In this document: positions 21,310-34,600 of the stretch, piece by piece
Numbering within the stretch: position 1 is the first letter of the stretch
Layout of the letters: each line of letters opens with the position of its first letter
Source: Himantopus leucocephalus
Lineage: Eukaryota; Chordata; Aves; Charadriiformes; Recurvirostridae
Direction: 5' to 3'
Assembly (NCBI GenBank): GCA_003993805.1
Contig: RSEF01000003.1
Location: 111,597,687 to 111,661,686, forward strand
DNA: 64,000 nt
The notes under the pieces: generated by a model
What the model was told of the DNA's origin: nothing
What the model saw: only the letters and a program-made list of their open reading frames with translations
The model's database searches: none
Made by a program: the position numbers and the translations under genes

Positions 21310-24300
21310 GTATCACACATTTTTGAAACCTTTTTCAGGTAAAAGTGTAGCAAAGTAGATGAAGCATAAGACCTTCCTCAACAGAAGAGTGAACTTAGAG
21401 AAGACAAGGCAGTAGACTGTATAGTAAAAGGAAAATTAAAGTCTATACTGCCCATGAATGAATCAGTAAGAATTTCAAACATGGTTTAAGTTACTTGCCA
21501 ACTGAGATTTATAGCAGAATGTGAAGGAATAACTAACACGACATTTTTAAAGGAAGTAGTTGAATGACGAGTGAAGAAATCCCTCCTTTTTTTAAGGAGT
21601 TTGAGTAGTGAAATACTAGATTACCTCAAGTGCATAAGAGTGTACAGGTACAGCTACTACCATGTTTAAAAAGACTCCCAGTCTTGTAAGAGACAGTAGG
21701 AAACACGAAAGTGTCATCTGATGCCCTACTTTTTGAGATCGTTGATCATTCAGCAGCATTGATAACAAAATAACTGCCAACACTGCTGCAAAAAATACTC
21801 ACTCAGTGAATCGAAATGAACTTAATCAATGTGCATGTGTTAAATTCTGATGTTTAGCCATTCTATGTGAAGAAATGAAACTAATCATCATCAACTGCTG
21901 CTGCATACTAAATTCAGATGAGTCTCCATGGAAAAGCACTCCGGAGTCTGTTTGACCTTCATGAAGAAGTTCAAGTGCTCTTGATAGATAAGTCACCCCT
22001 TGTTGAACACCTCTGAGAAACTTTTTTTTGCACATCTGGTTTCCTTAGGTAAGATTTTTAACAAGCTTTCTTCCTTCCACTTGCTATTCCAGAAAAGCAA
22101 AGCAACCATATGATGTTAGCTGCAAGGCAGAGGCATTTCAGGAGAAAACTGATTGATTTCCAGAAAAAAACCTGCGGTTCCAGAAACACAGGGTTTAGAG
22201 GGTTTCAGTTGTTAGTTATAGTCTTAGGGATCAGCGTCCCTACCTTGAGAGATACTGTCAGGAAGGATGTTGTCCTCTGTTTAAATGTACAGAAAAGGAA
22301 GTTTTATATATTTTTTCAATGGATAGAATACTTACACAGTTGGACATGCAATCTGTTCTTTGCCAAAGATGAGTCTTTGTATCATCTGACAGTCTAAGTA
22401 AATCTCCGCAATAAGCGTAGTCTTCTAATGTCATATCTTAGCAGTGAGGTCTCCATGAGTGTGAAGGAATAGCTTATTGAAATATGTACTAAATTACTAC
22501 TACTTTCATTACTTCTTATCTCAACATGCCCTAGGCAAAATTGACTCTTTAGCAATGAAATCGAAGCACAGGAATTGGTTTGTAAGTGTCAATGTTTTAC
22601 CATTATGCCTTACAGCCATCAAGAGAGGCAAGCACAAGCCTCTTAAAAATAAGCTAGGCATGGTTGCACATTTTGCTCATTTTTAATAGGAATACCTCAT
22701 TCACCATCTGAAACGGTTCCCTTTTGACATGATTTATTTATTTTTAAATGCCCTTTTACAGCTTTTGCTTTGGGGTAAGCTCACAAGTATCAGATTACCA
22801 ATGAGACATGGAGTGTTAACAGTTTTCAAAACTGAAGGTCAGTTACAGAAACTGAACCACTGTAGAAGACCACAAAGATTTCATCGAAACTATCCATCCT
22901 GCCCAGGATCAGGGCTGAGCTATCTCACTTCTACAATTCCAACCCAGAATCCTATGAGTTGATACCACTTCCCTTTTTCTCAGATCTAGTTTCACACCAA
23001 GCAACCTTGAAGCTGTGGCAGAGCTGATACTTTCAGCACTGTGAAGTCCAGAAAACTAAGATCCTATTCAGGACTTTGGAATCAGAGTTTTTCAAGGATC
23101 AAGGCTTCAGTCCATGGAAACTTTGTGAACCTCTGCTTGTTTCAGAAAACATCTGCCAAGTAGAATGAGCACTTTCTGAACAAAAGTTTTGTTTGTATCA
23201 GTCCAACCATCTGTTCTTGAATTCAGCTCTGCACATTTCCACTCTGCAGATAATTTAGTATTGGAGAGGTTGCATAGAGAAGCTGTAAATTCTCTTTGAG
23301 GTTTGCAAGGACTGACTGGACAAAATCCTAAGTAGCATAACCTTAATTCAGTGTTGACCCTGCTTTGAGGTGGAGCTTGGACTAGAGTTTAGGTTCTCGG
23401 ACTGCAGAGCTGGTGACTTCCAAATGACTGATTCTGTAAAACCCCTTGGGGGTCATCTGGATCTACAGTAATAATCTGATCCTCCTTCTTTTGCAGGAAA
23501 ATGTCAGAAGTGAAAAATTTACTTATTTGCATTGCTACTGTTTACTTAGGAACAAAACACTTCTAAGATTGCCTTTAACCACTTATTAGTGCTTACTAAA
23601 GAGAAAGAAAAAAACATGGTTTGGGGTTTCAATTTAGACTTGTACATTTAAAAAAAAAAAGGGGGGGAGGAGGAGTAATTCATACCAATGAATTATGAAA
23701 CATTAAAACTCCATGTTGACCCTTTTGCAGTATCCCTGCTTTGGGATGTTCTGTCATTTTCAGAAAATGGTGACAATATGCCACGGGTGCTGAAAACTGA
23801 ATCCAAGTTCTGGCTACCAGCTGCCATCAGAGCCTGCAAGTAACACTTGCTTATAGAGTTGTGTTGAGTATTCACTTCTGACAGAAATCATCTTGGTGAG
23901 ACAGCGTCAGGAAATGCCATGTAATAAAAGGACCTCAGTCCTCATATACCTGTCAATCAAAACCTGATTTAATAAAAATTGACATTGTTATGTTAGTGTA
24001 TTTTATTAATTTTTATTTTCAAAAATTTACTTGACTTCTATGTTGACTCCTCCCAAGTCAAGGTAATAATTGCCATAACAGCTATCTATCCCTTTTCTTT
24101 AATCTATCCCTTCTCCTTTAATTAAAATAAAATAGAAAAAATCTAGCCAAACACGCCATTTACTTCCCTGCAGCAAACTAAGAAAGAAAACATCAGTTTT
24201 CATTCACTTTTCCCATTTTTTTCAACAAGCTTAATGTTAGCTAACCTGTTTTACATGTTACATACAATTAGCCTCAATAACTGCCACCTTTTTTTTTGCT

Positions 24301-24352
24301 TTTCTAAGAAAAAAAAGTACTCTGAATAAGCCCTTCTTAAAAACTTTCTTGC
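21310..24352. other. Gene-free unique sequence
   Basis: No gene was recognised. A minus-strand frame at 21826-22035 and plus frames at 22110-22397 and 22729-22962 are open but show no family motif. A short A-run and G-run (23650-23670) is present. Nothing else can be supported. Confidence 0.5.
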
Positions 24353-24548
24353 CATAGAATCACAGAATTATTTATGTTGGATAAGACCCTTAAGATCGAG
24401 TCCAACCATTATTTTAGCAGTGCCAAGTCCATCACTAAACTATGTCCCTAAGAACCACATCTACACATCTTCTAAACACCTCCAGGGATGGTGACTCCAC
24501 CACTTCCCTGGGCAGCCTGTTCCAATGCTCGACAATGCTTTCAGTGCA
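24353..24548 (-). mobile_element. CR1 LINE 3' end, minus strand
   Basis: Starts with the CR1 3' tail in reverse (catagaatcacagaat). It continues through agtccaaccatta, catctacacatcttctaaac, acctccagggatggtgactc and ccctgggcagcctgttcc. On the minus strand the end of ORF2 reads [25 protein letters not shown], the same subfamily type as the copies at 31232 and 35387. Only about 200 bases remain. Confidence 0.9.
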
Positions 24549-27500
24549 GAAAATATAGAGCATATATGAAAAAGCCAGTCCATAACATTTGCTTGCATTT
24601 TTTTCATAAATATACAGAAATTGTTTCACAGTCAAATTAAAAATCATTACTAATATCAATGATAAAGAAATGAAAGATGTGGTTGATCATCTTTATAATC
24701 GCTTTTCAACTAAAAAGGACAGTATACTCCTTCAGGCTTTCTGTGCACTAAGAATTTTGCGCTGTCGAAATTTTGCCTAGATATTTTGTTCCGCATTAAC
24801 TCTTGGATTATTTTTCATTTGCTAGATTCCCACTTCCCTGGATTAAGATAAAATTGCATAGCAGGCATAAGAGATTTTCCTCACAGCTTGACTTGAAGTA
24901 CTGAGGATAAAAAAAAAAAGGAGAAAAAACAGGAAAAACCTCAGTCTTAAATAGCAGAGTGCATTTCATATTTAATGTTTTAACATAAGTGCTGATGTGT
25001 TTAAATAGAATAATGAGGCATTGTTATTAAGGAAAACAATTTTTTTGCCTATTGTATGATTAGGTGTACTTCATCAGGACCGCTGCTGCCGGAATTGCTT
25101 GTAAATTCACAAAAGGCTTTCCTCTGGAGATGTAAAAATACTTATGGAACTTAGATGTCAAGGCTCAGGTGTGTATAATTGTATTATATGAAACATAAAG
25201 TTATGAAACAGAATTACTGTGGGTTCAATAAAATAATGAACAAAACAGTGGGTACCTTTTCCTTGGTCATGCTTTAGAACCAGAATTTACTTTCATTCCT
25301 GAAATGCATATTACTCTCATGGTTTTATTTTCCCCAAACATGGGTTTGGAATGATTTATGCTACCTTGGTGCTTATGCTACTCTATGTTTCCAGTGGTAA
25401 TTATTTATCTTTTTGGATGAGAATTTTAATATTGTTTTAGAAACAAAGATGAATTTCAAAAGGAGAACTAATCTATTCCAAACATTCCCTTCAAACTTGC
25501 AATTGAATGTGGGTGTAGCCTTCCACCCAACTGGAGCCCTGCTGAAGTCAATGCAGCTGGCATATTTGCTACTCATTTAGAAATATTAGCATTAACATTG
25601 ATGATGGTATGCAAGGGATAAAATTACATCACTTTGACGACACAGAGCCTGTGGCTGTACACTGGCTGTACAGTAATTTCCTTGATTCTCTTGTCTGGCA
25701 TCCATTTAATTCAGCAATTTCAATCATTTCATTACATGCTCATTCAAATATATGCTTTTCAGGTTAATTACTTGGGAGCTAAGCCCTGTTTTAAAAAGAG
25801 ACTCAGGGCAAGATTTTTAAATATACTCAAGTGGCCAAAATATATATAGGTGGGATTCCAGAAGCAGATTTAGGGAATTAGGGAATATATTAATCAATAT
25901 GGACATCACTTGTCATAATAATTTGAAAAATCTACTGTTGAGACACATCTGAAAGTCATGCCATGGCAACGGTTAGGACTTTCATATATGTCTGAATAAA
26001 TATATAGGTATATATATCTACATACACCTAAACAGACACAGAGATACAGACATATATTATGTACACATAAACTCGCATGATGAGTACATACATAGGGCTT
26101 AATTCTTTAAAGTGTGGTTGATGATGACACAAATGAGAAAAAATCCTTAAGTCAGCACAACCTTCAACAATAAGCTGGAACTTGGTTTTAAAACTTTGTA
26201 TTCAGATTTCTGGAACAATTATCGCCTCACCTGCGTATTCTAACAAGTTAATCAGTAGCTGAATTGAAATCCTCATCAACACACTATGTAATTTCATTGA
26301 GAGTATCTGCTAACTCAGATCAACTCAATTAATCTCTAGTGGAATGAAACAAAGAAGCAGATGGTAATGTGTTTTAGTCAACACTAACTTTTTATTCTGT
26401 ATACATTTCTAAATACACTATTCCTAGGCATTAGTCCTAAGGCATTGAGAAATTGCCTTACTTTTAATCTAAGGCTTTAAATAGACAGCAGTAAGACATG
26501 CTCATATTCCATTTTGTCACTAATGATTACAGTTTTCTCAAATTAAACATTTCCCTTAGGCTTAATTCTGCTTGATACTTAGCCTGACAATCCCATTGGC
26601 TTCCACATAAGCGTCTGCAGTGCAGGAGATCCCACCACCACCTTGTAACAAAGGGCGTGTCATATCCAGTGAGCTGCACTAATATTTAGTTAAATGCATT
26701 AACCACTATTGCATGTGCTAGCGAATTCTGATCACTAAGGATGCATTTGATATCACTTTTTCCACACTTCTTCGAAGCTGAGGATTTGGCATCCTAAACT
26801 GCAGTGTCTTCATCCTCATCCAGAAATAATGAAGGTAGATGTCTCAATCCACATGCTCCTGAGAGCACTAGGCGGGGCTCACTCTTTTCTTCTGGTCTGG
26901 AGGTCAAGGCTTTTGGAAAGGTGGCTGAAGTATGATTCCTGAGCTTGTTCATAATATTATTCATAGATTTTACATCCAATGACACCGACATTAAAACACA
27001 CAGAAATGGCTCAGGAAGAAGGGTTGAAACCTGTTATTTTCTATTCCTACCCACATGCCAGAACTATCAGTCAAGAGCCCCGTTCATGTTCCAGCTCTTG
27101 TCATTTTGATTGCTTGGTCCAGCACTGCAGCAGTCATGTCAGGACAATTGGGCTGTGACCTGTGTCACAGTTAGTCTATAGCCTTGAAGTCAGGGCAGCC
27201 TTTGAGATGTTGGGAGACAGTTTTAAATATGTTCACTTTGGGAAATACATTAAATCTAGGCTTCCAACTTCATAGTTTATGTTCTGCCTATAAGTGTAAT
27301 GGTAAAAACAAACAAAAAAACCCCCAACAACTGGGTAGAAACCTTCTAATGTATTTTGGAGGAAATGATTGTAACTGTATTTTTTTGAGATAAATTTCCC
27401 TGTATACTGAGTGTGATTTCAAAATAGCCAGCTAGCAGATTGGAACCATCAGGTGAGATAAACATATTAAAGTTCAGCTTCTGGATCCTGATCCTGCCTA

Positions 27501-28449
27501 TTGTAAAGTCTTGAGTAGCTGATGCCTAGGCTTGGGCAAGCTGAGAAGCAAAATCCATGTGTAAAACCAAACCATATAATTTAACCAGCAGATACTCGGC
27601 AATTTAAACCACCTTCAAAGTGAGGTGAGAGCTAAGGGAGGGCTATTTTGTGTTGAAAATTTTTAGTTCATCTATGTACGAGGACCTTTACCAGCATTGT
27701 TTTTACTGGCATTCTTAGTATGCTTTAGCCAGACTCTTCATCACTTGCAGAGATCTACAGAAGTCTACAGTATTTTTAGTTCCTAAAAAGTTGAAAGAGC
27801 AGTCAAGATTTAAGCATGCAAGGAGGCATGACTTATACCCATAGTATATCACCAGCATAGGAAGAAAACAGAGCTCTTCTGTCAGTTGGGGTCTGCATTA
27901 AGGTTTTTTGGCCACATGACTAAGGCAGGGAGAGAGAGGTGTATTTTTTAACCTGGGGACAGTCCTAGCAAGAAAAACAATACTGGAATACTGTTCCACC
28001 CTCAGACAAGATTTAACTGTCCTGCCTCACCATTTTAGTTTTTCACACCCTGTTTTCTACTTTGTTTCCATGGTTCCTATGTAGATTTAGCTTCTAGTTT
28101 CTGTTTTCTATTTATGTATCTCTTGTTCTATATCCATATTTCATCCCTTTGGCCCTCTCTTTACCATCTCACTTTTTCCTCTGGCCTGTTCCCTCATAAC
28201 CCATCCTTCTTCCTGACAGTATTTTGTGCACTCTTATCTTTGCTTGCTTTCTACTCCCTTTTGGTGCTTGCTTTTTCTTTGCATTTTCCTCTATTCGCTT
28301 TTTTCCTGCCAGTTGGCTTATGAAGAAATTTATTATGGAAAGAAGTTACATGCATGATATTTCTCTGAAAACAGAACTACATTTACAGTAACAGAAGCCA
28401 ACACATCGACCTGCAATATCAAATTGTGGATGAATTTAATTTAATTCAA
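24549..28449. other. Gene-free AT-rich sequence
   Basis: No gene can be supported. A minus-strand frame at 26794-27033 is mildly exon-like and is described in the findings. A TA/CA-rich stretch lies at 25990-26075. The 26220-26360 part has a non-repetitive, motif-rich look that might reflect conservation, which cannot be tested here. Confidence 0.5.
25990..26075. repeat. Degenerate TA/CA-rich microsatellite
   Basis: Repeated ATATA, ACATA and ACACA words (aataaatatataggtatata, ctacatacacc, acatatattatgtacacata) form an impure dinucleotide repeat. Confidence 0.6.
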
Positions 28450-28560
28450 ACTAAATTAATGCATTTATAGCATGCCATATGTGTGCCAGATACTTTACAA
28501 ACATGAAAGACAGTGTATACTCACTGAAAATATTACAACTGAGCATTCTCAATTTTATAG
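28450..28560 (+). mobile_element. Possible ancient SINE fragment
   Basis: The words atagcatgccatatgtgtgcc and actttacaaacatgaaagacagt resemble the reverse-complement SINE segment seen better at 41860-41940 (gcgagacactgcacaaatac then gtgaaagtcagtccct). The match is short and diverged, so this is a weak call. Confidence 0.35.
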
Positions 28561-28799
28561 AATCTATTTAGGTTTATGCTAGATAACACTTTTCAAGGCG
28601 TATAGATAAAGTTGGTGAGCAGACCAGGGTAGGAATGCTCATAAAGAAGAGAGTTTTAATCAAGGACTTGAAGAGGAAAAGAAGCTGGTTGATCTAGGTC
28701 AGGATTTTGAAGCATAAACTCCATGTCATAACACTGGCATATTTATATAGTCCAAAACCAGCCTGGATCCTGCTCTTTTATGTTCCTATGCTTGCATTT

Positions 28800-28886
28800 T
28801 ATAGATATTTATAATGCATATATATCTAATATGCATAAACATATAATATTCATTTAATATATATTGCATATATGTGTATATGCATG
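28800..28886. repeat. AT-rich TA microsatellite
   Basis: An impure repeat of TATA and GCATA words (ataatgcatatatatctaat, ttaatatatattgcatatat). Low-complexity sequence. Confidence 0.65.
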
Positions 28887-29591
28887 AGAGTCTGTGAATT
28901 ACTTCTTGTTGTTATCTATTTCACCTGTACTTCACTATAAATACTGGAATTTTGTACTATGTAGATGTGTTTTTTTCTTAAAATTTTATCCAGAGAACTG
29001 TCCACAGACTTTGATGATCTTCCTATGAGATTTGCAGTTACTGGTTTGGATCCCCTTTCCTGGTGATTCACATCTCATCCTTATGACTTCTAGAACTTTA
29101 TTTTATCTATCATATACTCACATAACACCATGAAATACCATTATGTTTAGCTTTGCTTTTAAAACAAGGACTGTCTTTTAAAATTTTTCTGGCTTTTTTT
29201 TAATTTTTTCTTTTTTTTTTATTCTGGCATGGTACTAGAAAGAGACTTGTTGAGTTTTACTGTGAAGGCAGGTCTGAAAAGAAGCTATTTGTAATAGTTA
29301 ATAGCCTGAATGTTGAAACAATCTTCTAAAAGGGCAAAGATGGGTACTCTAATCCCTGATTTGTCTTACATAGACTTGTGTCTTCCAAATCACTGGTTAG
29401 TTCCTCTAGACAGCATATAAGTTCTCTTTTTCTATTTTTAAAATGAACACAAATTTACATCTTCTGAAAATAAAATGAGTTCCAATTAAAAAGTTGCAAT
29501 AAAATGGAAATTCCTACTGTTATAGATTATTGTTATTTTGGCAGCTAAAACTCTAATTCATTCAGCCATAACTGTAGTTCATCTTGCCATT
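28887..29591. other. Gene-free AT-rich sequence
   Basis: No gene or recognisable repeat was seen. T-rich runs occur at 29195-29220. Confidence 0.5.
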
Positions 29592-30423
29592 CAGCGAGAC
29601 CTAGACAGACTAGAGGGCTGGGTGGCCAGGAACCTAATGAAGTTCAACAGGGGTTGAACTATTCAACTGAGTGTAGGGTACTGCACCAAGGGAGGAATAA
29701 CCCATGTACCCGTACAAGTTAGGGGTTGACCTGATGGAGAGCAGCTCTGCAGAGAGGGACCTGGGAGTCCTGGTGGACAAGTTGACCATGAGCCAGCAAT
29801 GTGCCCTGGGGGCCAAGAAGGCCGATGGTATCCTGGGATATGTTAAAAAGAGTGTGGCCAGCAAGTCAGGGGAGGTCATCCTCCCCCTCTACTCAGCACT
29901 GGTGAAGCCACATCTGGAGTACTGTGTCCAGTTCTGGGCTCCCCAGTTCAAGAAAGACAAGGAAGTACTGGAGAGAGTCCAGCAGAGGGCTACGAAGATG
30001 ATCAGGGGAATGGAGCACCTCTCATAAGGAAAGGCTGAGAGACCTGGGTCTGTTTAGCCTGGAGAAGAGAAGACTGAGAGGGGATCTTATGAAAGTTTAT
30101 AAATATCTAAAGGGTGGGTGTCAAGAGGATGAGGCCAGACTCTTTTCAGTGAAGCCCAGCAACAGGACAAGAGGCAATGGACACGAACTGGAACACAGGA
30201 AATTCCGTCTGAACTTAACGAAAAACTTCTTGACTTTGAGGCTGACAGAGCACTGGAACAGGCTGCCCAGAGAGGTTGTGGAGTCTCCTTCCCTGGAGAT
30301 ATTCAAAACCTGCCTGGATGCATTCCTGTACAACATGCTCTAGGTGAAGCTGCTTTGGCAGGGGGGTTGGACTAGATGATCTCCGAAGGTCCCTTCCAAC
30401 ACCTACCATTCTCTGATTCTGTG
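29592..30423 (+). mobile_element. CR1 LINE, 5'-truncated, near-complete 3' end
   Basis: A well-preserved CR1 from gcgagacctagacagac to the 3' tail ccattctctgattctgtg. Two long open stretches carry the ORF2 C-terminus. At 29704-30027 these include [26 protein letters not shown] and M-I-R-G-M-E-H-L. At 30089-30343 they include [21 protein letters not shown] and [20 protein letters not shown] frame break lies between them. The 3' UTR block aggggggttggactagatga is of a different type from the copies at 31232 and 35387. No reverse transcriptase catalytic core is included, so it cannot move itself. Confidence 0.95.
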
Positions 30424-31231
30424 TTTTGCCTCCTAAGCCCTCCTGTCTGCTCACATATTCTGTCATGACTATTGACATTATAGTTCTCATCAGAGCTTGT
30501 TGTGAAACAGAATTTTCATCCAGTGGGAATTTTTGATATTTCAACCCAATTTTCTCTTTCAAATAAAAAAAAAAAAAAANNNAAAAAAAAAAAAAAAGAA
30601 ATACTGAAAGACGTGACATAACAAAAACCTGAAAATGCTGAAATAATAAGAAAAAGAGCATTTCTAAGTAAACAAATTGATTTAATGCATCATATGTTTA
30701 TTTTGCACCAATGTTCACTTTATTTTGAAAACGGACTTAAAACAAAAAAAAAATCATTTTTCATTATTCCACCTCTTAAGTATAAAATCTATTTCTTAAT
30801 CAATCATTTCATGATTTTATGAGAGATTCCAAAGTTGAAAAAAGACATTAGTGGTAAACATTTCGGGCAGAAGAAGTCTTTGTAAGCACTTCATACGTTG
30901 ATCATATTTTAGTGTTGCCTTTACCTTGATCATCATTTCAAAACTTTCCAGTTCATTCTAGTTTTCTTTCTAATATCTCCAGAATTTATCCTTAATCACT
31001 TCTTAGAATACCAGACCTCTTGCTCTAGCCTTTATTTGCTTGCATCTTCACAAAAATTATTTCCTGTTTTCTGACCTCGATTTCTGTTCCAGTTTCCTTA
31101 AATATTCTGGTGGTAAAACCACTCTCCTTGTTGTTTAATCCATTCATGTGACCCATTCTTGTTTGCCATGTCCTTGGTTTTCTCCGCTCTTGAAGTTGGC
31201 AGTCAATGGATGAAGACCCAAAGGACCCAAA
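30424..31231. other. Gene-free sequence with poly-A and N
   Basis: No gene. A long A-run interrupted by three N is listed separately. A 9-base tandem repeat, gacccaaag twice (31215-31232), abuts the next CR1. Confidence 0.5.
30565..30597. repeat. Poly-A run with three N
   Basis: Thirty-three positions of A with N at 30580-30582. The length of this homopolymer is not resolved by the assembly. It could be a retroposon tail, but no element is recognisable upstream. Confidence 0.9.
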
Positions 31232-31616
31232 GGGGTTGTTTAGTCTGGACAAAAAGGAGGCTGAGGGGAGACCATATTTTTCTCTACAACTACCTGAAAG
31301 GTGGTCATAGCAAGGTGGGAGTCAGTCTCTTCTCCCAAGTAACGAGTTATAGGACAAGAGGAAGTGGACTCAAGTTATGCCAGTGGAGGTTTAGGATGGA
31401 TATTAGGAAAAATTTCTTCACCGAAAAGGTTATCAAACATTGGAACAGGCTGCCCAGGGAAGTGGTGGAATCGCTATCCCTGCAGGTATTTAAAAGATGT
31501 GTAGATGTGGTGCTGAGGGACGTGGTTTAGTGGTGGACTTCACAGTGCTAGGTAAACAGCTGGACTCGATGATCTTAAAGGTCCCTTCCAACCTAGATGA
31601 TTCTATGATTCTATGA
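31232..31616 (+). mobile_element. CR1 LINE 3' end, 5'-truncated
   Basis: Starts at ggggttgtttagtctgg and ends in the tail gattctatgattctatga. The ORF2 C-terminus is uninterrupted to its natural stop at 31530 ([50 protein letters not shown]). The open frame by chance reaches back into flanking DNA to 31159. The 3' UTR (cagtgctaggtaaacagctg then actcgatgatcttaaag) is of the same type as the copy at 35387. Good preservation suggests moderate to young age. Confidence 0.95.
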
Positions 31617-34600
31617 AATTCATATCAGCACAGGAACTGACACTCCTTTTGCCGCCCTGTAAAGAGTACAGGAGGTTAATGGAAATATGTGTTGTGAATT
31701 ACCCTTTACCAGAGTCATTACTAAATGCTGTTTAGATGGGGAACCCACTGAGGAATGTGTATAAAACGAGTATTTGGATTGTTCTTTTGAAAAAGTACTG
31801 TGAGATTCAAGATTAACCTGTGCACAAAACAGGATTCTTACTCAGCTTGAAAAGAATTCTTTGTGCCATGGCCAGTGCAGACTTAGATGAACCATCTCCT
31901 GCGCAGGTAGAATTTTTCCTTTGCCAGTTATGTTGCTTTTGGCAATCTGCCATTTAATATCTAATAAATATTTTTTCTCTAATCAGTCTAAGTGACCTGA
32001 GTGGCTGGCTGATTCAATTAGGTATATACCATACATTTATGCATTGATTTAGCTTACATAAAGAATGTTGAATCAAAAGCTTTGGAAGTGGTAGTCTGCA
32101 AAATTCCAGTACAAATCAAACCTTTTTGGAATGGATAAGTGTCAGGGTTCAGTGATCAAATATCAAAGTTCTATATTTATTTAGTCAGATCATAGAATTT
32201 TCCATGCTAAATCAGATTGGATCATAACCCATCCAGTTTATTATCTTGTTTTTAACATTGGTTGGGACCAGATGTTTCAAAGGAGGATAAAAAGCCTCTG
32301 CTTAAAAACCTGCAGTAAACTAAGGTGGTATAAATTTCCCCTAAGGAAAGGAAATCTTCTAAACCCTGTCATTTAGCAATTGGGTTAACCACTAGGTAAG
32401 AATGCTTGTATTTCTTCCAAAAGTTCTATTTAGTGTATGTGAACATGCTTAATTCTTCTATACAACAAAAACTAGTTATTTTTATTATACAAATAACCTT
32501 TTATTGCTACTTGAAGAAAGCCAGTTTTTTAATTTTGCTGCTGACAGTACCCACTAGTACCTAGCACTGTGTCTAGTACTAGCAATATCAGTATCTGTTG
32601 GGTATCTTTGACAACTAAAGGCTGGGTTGAGACTGTTATTTAATCAAACATCTCTCCAGGTGAGCATAAACCACTTCTGATTTTTGCTCAGTGATTGCAT
32701 GCTACCCTGTTTATTTGGACCAGTGACTAAGATTTGCTTTTCCATGGGGGATTACTTTTGAATAGGTGATGAACAAACCCAATCAAAGCACTTTGATTAA
32801 ATTCTGTCTAATTTGGGAGTCTTCCTGAGAAGCTTTGTATCATTTTTGTGATGAAGAACAAGTGTTATTTTGCAGGAGAGAGAGAAAGCAAGCTGACCCT
32901 CCCCTTAAAGAAATTTTTTTCCCATGTGTAACAACCATGGAATGACATACAGCTTTTTAATAGACTTTTAAAAGCTATCTAGAGACTTAGTAAAAAGCTT
33001 CCATGCCCAGTAGATAACAAAATGCTATATTAATTTTAGTGCCAGACCTTAATTAAAAAGAAAACCATAAAATGTATAAATGGGCACTATATAGAATGAT
33101 GCAGCTTTATGGAATCATTTAAGCTTCTTTTTCACAGAGATTACAGAAATTAATAAGAGGACATAATTTGTGTAATAGTGTACTGGACACAAAGTACTCA
33201 ATACATTTTTACCCCTTTTGAACAAGCAGTTGTTGCTTGGAGTGCATGGTTCCGTCTTTCCAGGTAAACTCTTCCATCAGGGATAGTCCCCAACAAGCAA
33301 GCCTGTTGTTAAGGCTGTGTCTGCAAATGAATTGTCTATAAACAAACTCAGCATCTGGCAGACATTCCAAGGTGAAAGCCAAACAGATGGCTAATTTAAT
33401 ATAATCTAAGTGACTTTGGATCAGATAAAGCAATTGAATTAACAGCACTTTAAATGAACGTATACCACACATTCTCACTATGCCATTATAATAGGCACCT
33501 TTTTATATCTTGAAAATCATTGCTAATTGGAGTTTCATATGGTGAATGCTTATATCTGTAAGATGTACAGCTAAACAGCCTGAAAAAATATGCCATTATA
33601 AGTAAAAGCAACCAGTGTTATAACTTTTAACTCAAATATGGTTATTTTCTTCAGAACTCCTCCAGTCGATTTTTGAATCGAGGAATGTAGACTTGATACC
33701 ATATGAACCCTCAAAGGCACATGCAGAAGGCATAATTTAACTCTGAGAATTACAGTAAGTTTTTTTCTTTTAAGTAATTCTTTATTAAATAAATAAAATG
33801 AAAAAAACAGACTTTGAATTATAAGCGGTTTTTAATTATTATTATTAGCTGTTAGTATTCATGACACTTTTTGAATTGTCATATTATTTGATCTATGGCC
33901 AAGGAAACAAAAAACTTTTTCTGTTAATTACTTTGTATGCTACATCTGCATTGAGACAGTGAAACACTTCATGAATGAATGACAGCTGCACTGTCGATAA
34001 CACAAAGTTAAAGGCTTAAAGTTCCTTTTTATTTGTTTTTTCTATATACATGCAAGTTAATTCTCTGTGCATTTTCCAATGCCTCTTCCAACAAAACTGT
34101 GTTTCATTTGTGCAAAACAGGTAAAAAGCAAATGTAACAGAGTTTGTGCTGTACAAAACGGAGGATGTTTGAGAAAGTGGCTCTTCAGCTTCTTTTCATT
34201 TCTCTCTCACTTGCACAGAACTCTGAAATCACTGCCAAACCCACAATTGCATTATGCTGTGGAGTTAGACATATGATCTATTGGAGATGGATTAAATACT
34301 GGCCTGCAGTGCTGCATGATGTAAGGAAGAGCTCCTTCCTGGTACTCGAGAGCTCTGTGAGAATAACCTTAGATTCCTGGGCAAAGGGCCATTCGCAGCC
34401 TTTTGGCAGCATCTGCCCACCAACGTGAAGTTAAAATAATGGGTAAATTCATGAACACAATTATAAAACCCAAATGCTGGCAATTGCAAGAGACTGATTT
34501 GATTACCCAGGGAATCTCTTTCAATTTTATGTTTTTGCTTTCCTATATACCGTAACCTCATAAAACACTTTTCCGGTGTTCTGGCATAGGTTATGACTTG

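Noticed and set aside
21826..22035. Minus-strand frame that looks mildly coding (F-L-R-G-V-Q-Q-G-V-T-Y-L-S)
   Set aside because: No family recognised; a poly-A stretch near its start and lack of context make it unsupported.
34144..34428. Frame with a hydrophobic, signal-peptide-like start (V-A-L-Q-L-L-F-I-S-L-S-L-A)
   Set aside because: Short, overlapped by frames on both strands, no cysteine or domain pattern of a known secreted family, and no promoter or splice evidence.
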